Assembly (NCBI GenBank): GCA_020718785.1
Contig: DYRK01000128.1
Span: 1 to 12,357 of the forward strand
DNA: 12,357 nt
Source of the DNA: Desulfatirhabdium butyrativorans
GTDB taxonomy: Bacteria; Desulfobacterota; Desulfobacteria; Desulfobacterales; DYRK01
Direction of reading: 5' to 3'
Within the stretch, counting starts at the first letter, position 1, and the number at the start of each line of letters is the position of its first letter. A program made the translations under genes and the position numbers. Of the stretch, positions 11,568 to 12,357 are shown piece after piece. Under the pieces are notes generated by a model that was not told the origin of the DNA, searched no databases, and worked only from the letters and a program-made list of their open reading frames with translations.

Positions 11568-11930
11568 ATGGATGAAAAAGATATTCTTTATTTCAAAGAT
11601 ATGCTTACCGGACAACTGAAGGAACTTTTAAGAGTCGGAGACGATACAGTTTCGCTCATGCAGAATTCGGATGACCGCCTGACAGACCCCGCGGATCAGG
11701 CATCCTTTGAAACGGACCGGAATTTCATGCTCAGAATAAGAGACAGAGAATACAAGCTTATCAATAAAATCAGAAAAGCCCTTGAACGTATAGAAGACGG
11801 CGAATTCGGTATCTGTAAAACATGCGGAGAAGATATTTCCGTTGAACGGCTGAAAGTCAGACCGGTTACCAATCAATGCATCAAATGCAAAACCAGGCAT
11901 GAATCCCGCGAAAGGATTTTCGGAATGTGA
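11568..11930 (+). CDS. dksA: DksA/TraR-family RNA polymerase-binding regulator
   Basis: The 120-aa product is a short DksA. It binds the RNA polymerase secondary channel and, with ppGpp, adjusts transcription during starvation. An N-terminal helix leads into a coiled coil whose tip reads DPADQAS. D40, D43 and A45 align with the key D-x-x-D-x-A tip residues of E. coli DksA. RNFMLRIRDREYKLINKI forms the second arm. The zinc finger is C83-x2-C86 and C104-x2-C107, followed by a C-terminal helix. All four cysteines are present, so it is the zinc type. The start at 11568 is chosen over 11508 because AGAAGG lies 9 bases upstream and the family start is matched. It follows a long structured leader, and an unknown gene begins 59 bp later. 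Confidence 0.92.
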   Translation: MDEKDILYFKDMLTGQLKELLRVGDDTVSLMQNSDDRLTDPADQASFETDRNFMLRIRDREYKLINKIRKALERIEDGEFGICKTCGEDISVERLKVRPVTNQCIKCKTRHESRERIFGM

Positions 11931-11989
11931 TATGTGCTGACGGATTTTTTATAAACGGTCAAAGCTGGCGGGCAGAAAGGGAGAAAGAA

Positions 11990-12334
11990 ATGGGCTGGAA
12001 ATTCTGGCAGAAAAATAAAGCAGCAGAGCCTGAAACAAAAAGGCGAACCGGTCCTAAAGAAATACCTCCGGAATTGGGAAGATACATGGTGATCAGCATG
12101 AAGCTTGATCCGGATTGGGTATGGGATCTCAGAAGCATTGCCCGTCCCAAGGAAGGCGAAGCGTCCGGCACATTCGAGATACGGCTTTTCAAAGATTACA
12201 AGATCAAAGAAGCAGGGCTTTCGGTCAAAGACTACAACAGTCTGGATGATTATCCCGAACTGATAGCGTTTGAAGGATGGTATGTCAGAGGGACAAAGAC
12301 CGTTGAAATAACAGATGAAATAAAAAAGACGTGA
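11990..12334 (+). CDS. Hypothetical protein (114 aa)
   Basis: I do not recognise a family. The 114-aa product starts with a basic, Trp-containing stretch (MGWKFWQKNK), then a charged linker, and a compact domain from about residue 30 rich in Trp and Asp: PPELGRYMVISMKLDPDWVW, FEIRLFKDYKIKEAGL, LDDYPELIAFEGWYV and a final TVEITDEIKKT. It has no signal peptide, membrane segment or metal motif and is probably cytoplasmic. The start at 11990 has GGGAG 6 bases upstream. A GTG at 11927 overlapping the dksA stop is in frame but has no such site. Same strand and short spacing suggest co-transcription with dksA. Confidence 0.75.
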   Translation: MGWKFWQKNKAAEPETKRRTGPKEIPPELGRYMVISMKLDPDWVWDLRSIARPKEGEASGTFEIRLFKDYKIKEAGLSVKDYNSLDDYPELIAFEGWYVRGTKTVEITDEIKKT

Positions 12335-12344
12335 GGGTTTTTTT

Positions 12345-12357
12345 CTCGTTCCCAAGC
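12345..12357. repeat. REPIN/MITE-like element, copy 4, cut by the window edge
   Basis: CTCGTTCCCAAGC is identical to the first 13 bases of the other copies and is preceded by the same T run. It begins 10 bp after the stop of the 114-aa gene. The rest lies outside the window. Confidence 0.75.

Noticed and set aside
11873..12355. Minus-strand 160-codon ORF opposite the 114-aa gene
   Set aside because: It begins in the REPIN fragment and has no ribosome site or recognisable motif. The plus-strand gene has a good ribosome site and follows dksA.

Overview
The window looks like a chromosomal segment of a Gram-negative anaerobe, most likely a deltaproteobacterium/Desulfobacterota of the Desulfobacterales type (Desulfonema/Desulfococcus-like). 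This is inferred from the gene mix: a rubredoxin/membrane-domain fusion, a DUF3187 outer-membrane protein, a cohesin/dockerin-like secreted protein, a PAS hybrid kinase and a short DksA. The many palindromic intergenic repeats fit the same picture. No rRNA, tRNA or other taxonomic marker is present, so the assignment is tentative.

Layout. Nearly everything from 209 to 10725 is on the minus strand. In transcription order, from high to low coordinates: (a) a diaminopimelate decarboxylase-like gene (lysA), a three-PAS hybrid sensor kinase and a small HAD-superfamily protein, separated by two related G-rich hairpin repeats; (b) a 403-bp gap, then a doubtful small ORF, a UPF0175 antitoxin-like gene and a truncated remnant of its DUF3368/PIN toxin partner; (c) an FmdB zinc-ribbon protein, a cysteine-rich YkgJ-like protein, an 83-aa unknown and an OmpA-family lipoprotein, closely spaced; (d) a secreted cohesin/dockerin-like protein and a DUF3187 outer-membrane protein; (e) after a 543-bp AT-rich gap, a rubredoxin-DUF2231-type membrane protein. 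At the right end, on the plus strand, lie dksA with a structured leader and a small unknown gene. Groups c and d are mostly cell-envelope or metal/cysteine proteins. The first group combines lysine/cell-wall precursor synthesis with signalling.

The most distinctive property of the window is its repeat load. A 127-bp double-palindrome (REPIN/MITE-like) element is present in two full-length copies, one truncated copy and a copy cut by the right window edge. Other families are AAAACG(N)CGTTTT hairpins, a nested palindrome sharing a 34-nt identical core at two loci, tandem 7-mers that contain a stop codon, G-rich hairpins between operon genes, and a dRS3-like 20-mer. Several genes end inside such repeats, and one toxin gene is broken next to one.

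The best leads are: the orphaned UPF0175 antitoxin with a 41-codon toxin stub; the hybrid kinase whose phospho-acceptor histidine is replaced by aspartate while its receiver aspartate is intact; a 17-bp palindrome inside the putative dksA promoter followed by a long leader stem-loop; and the dispersed REPIN-like family. I see no clearly new multi-gene system.
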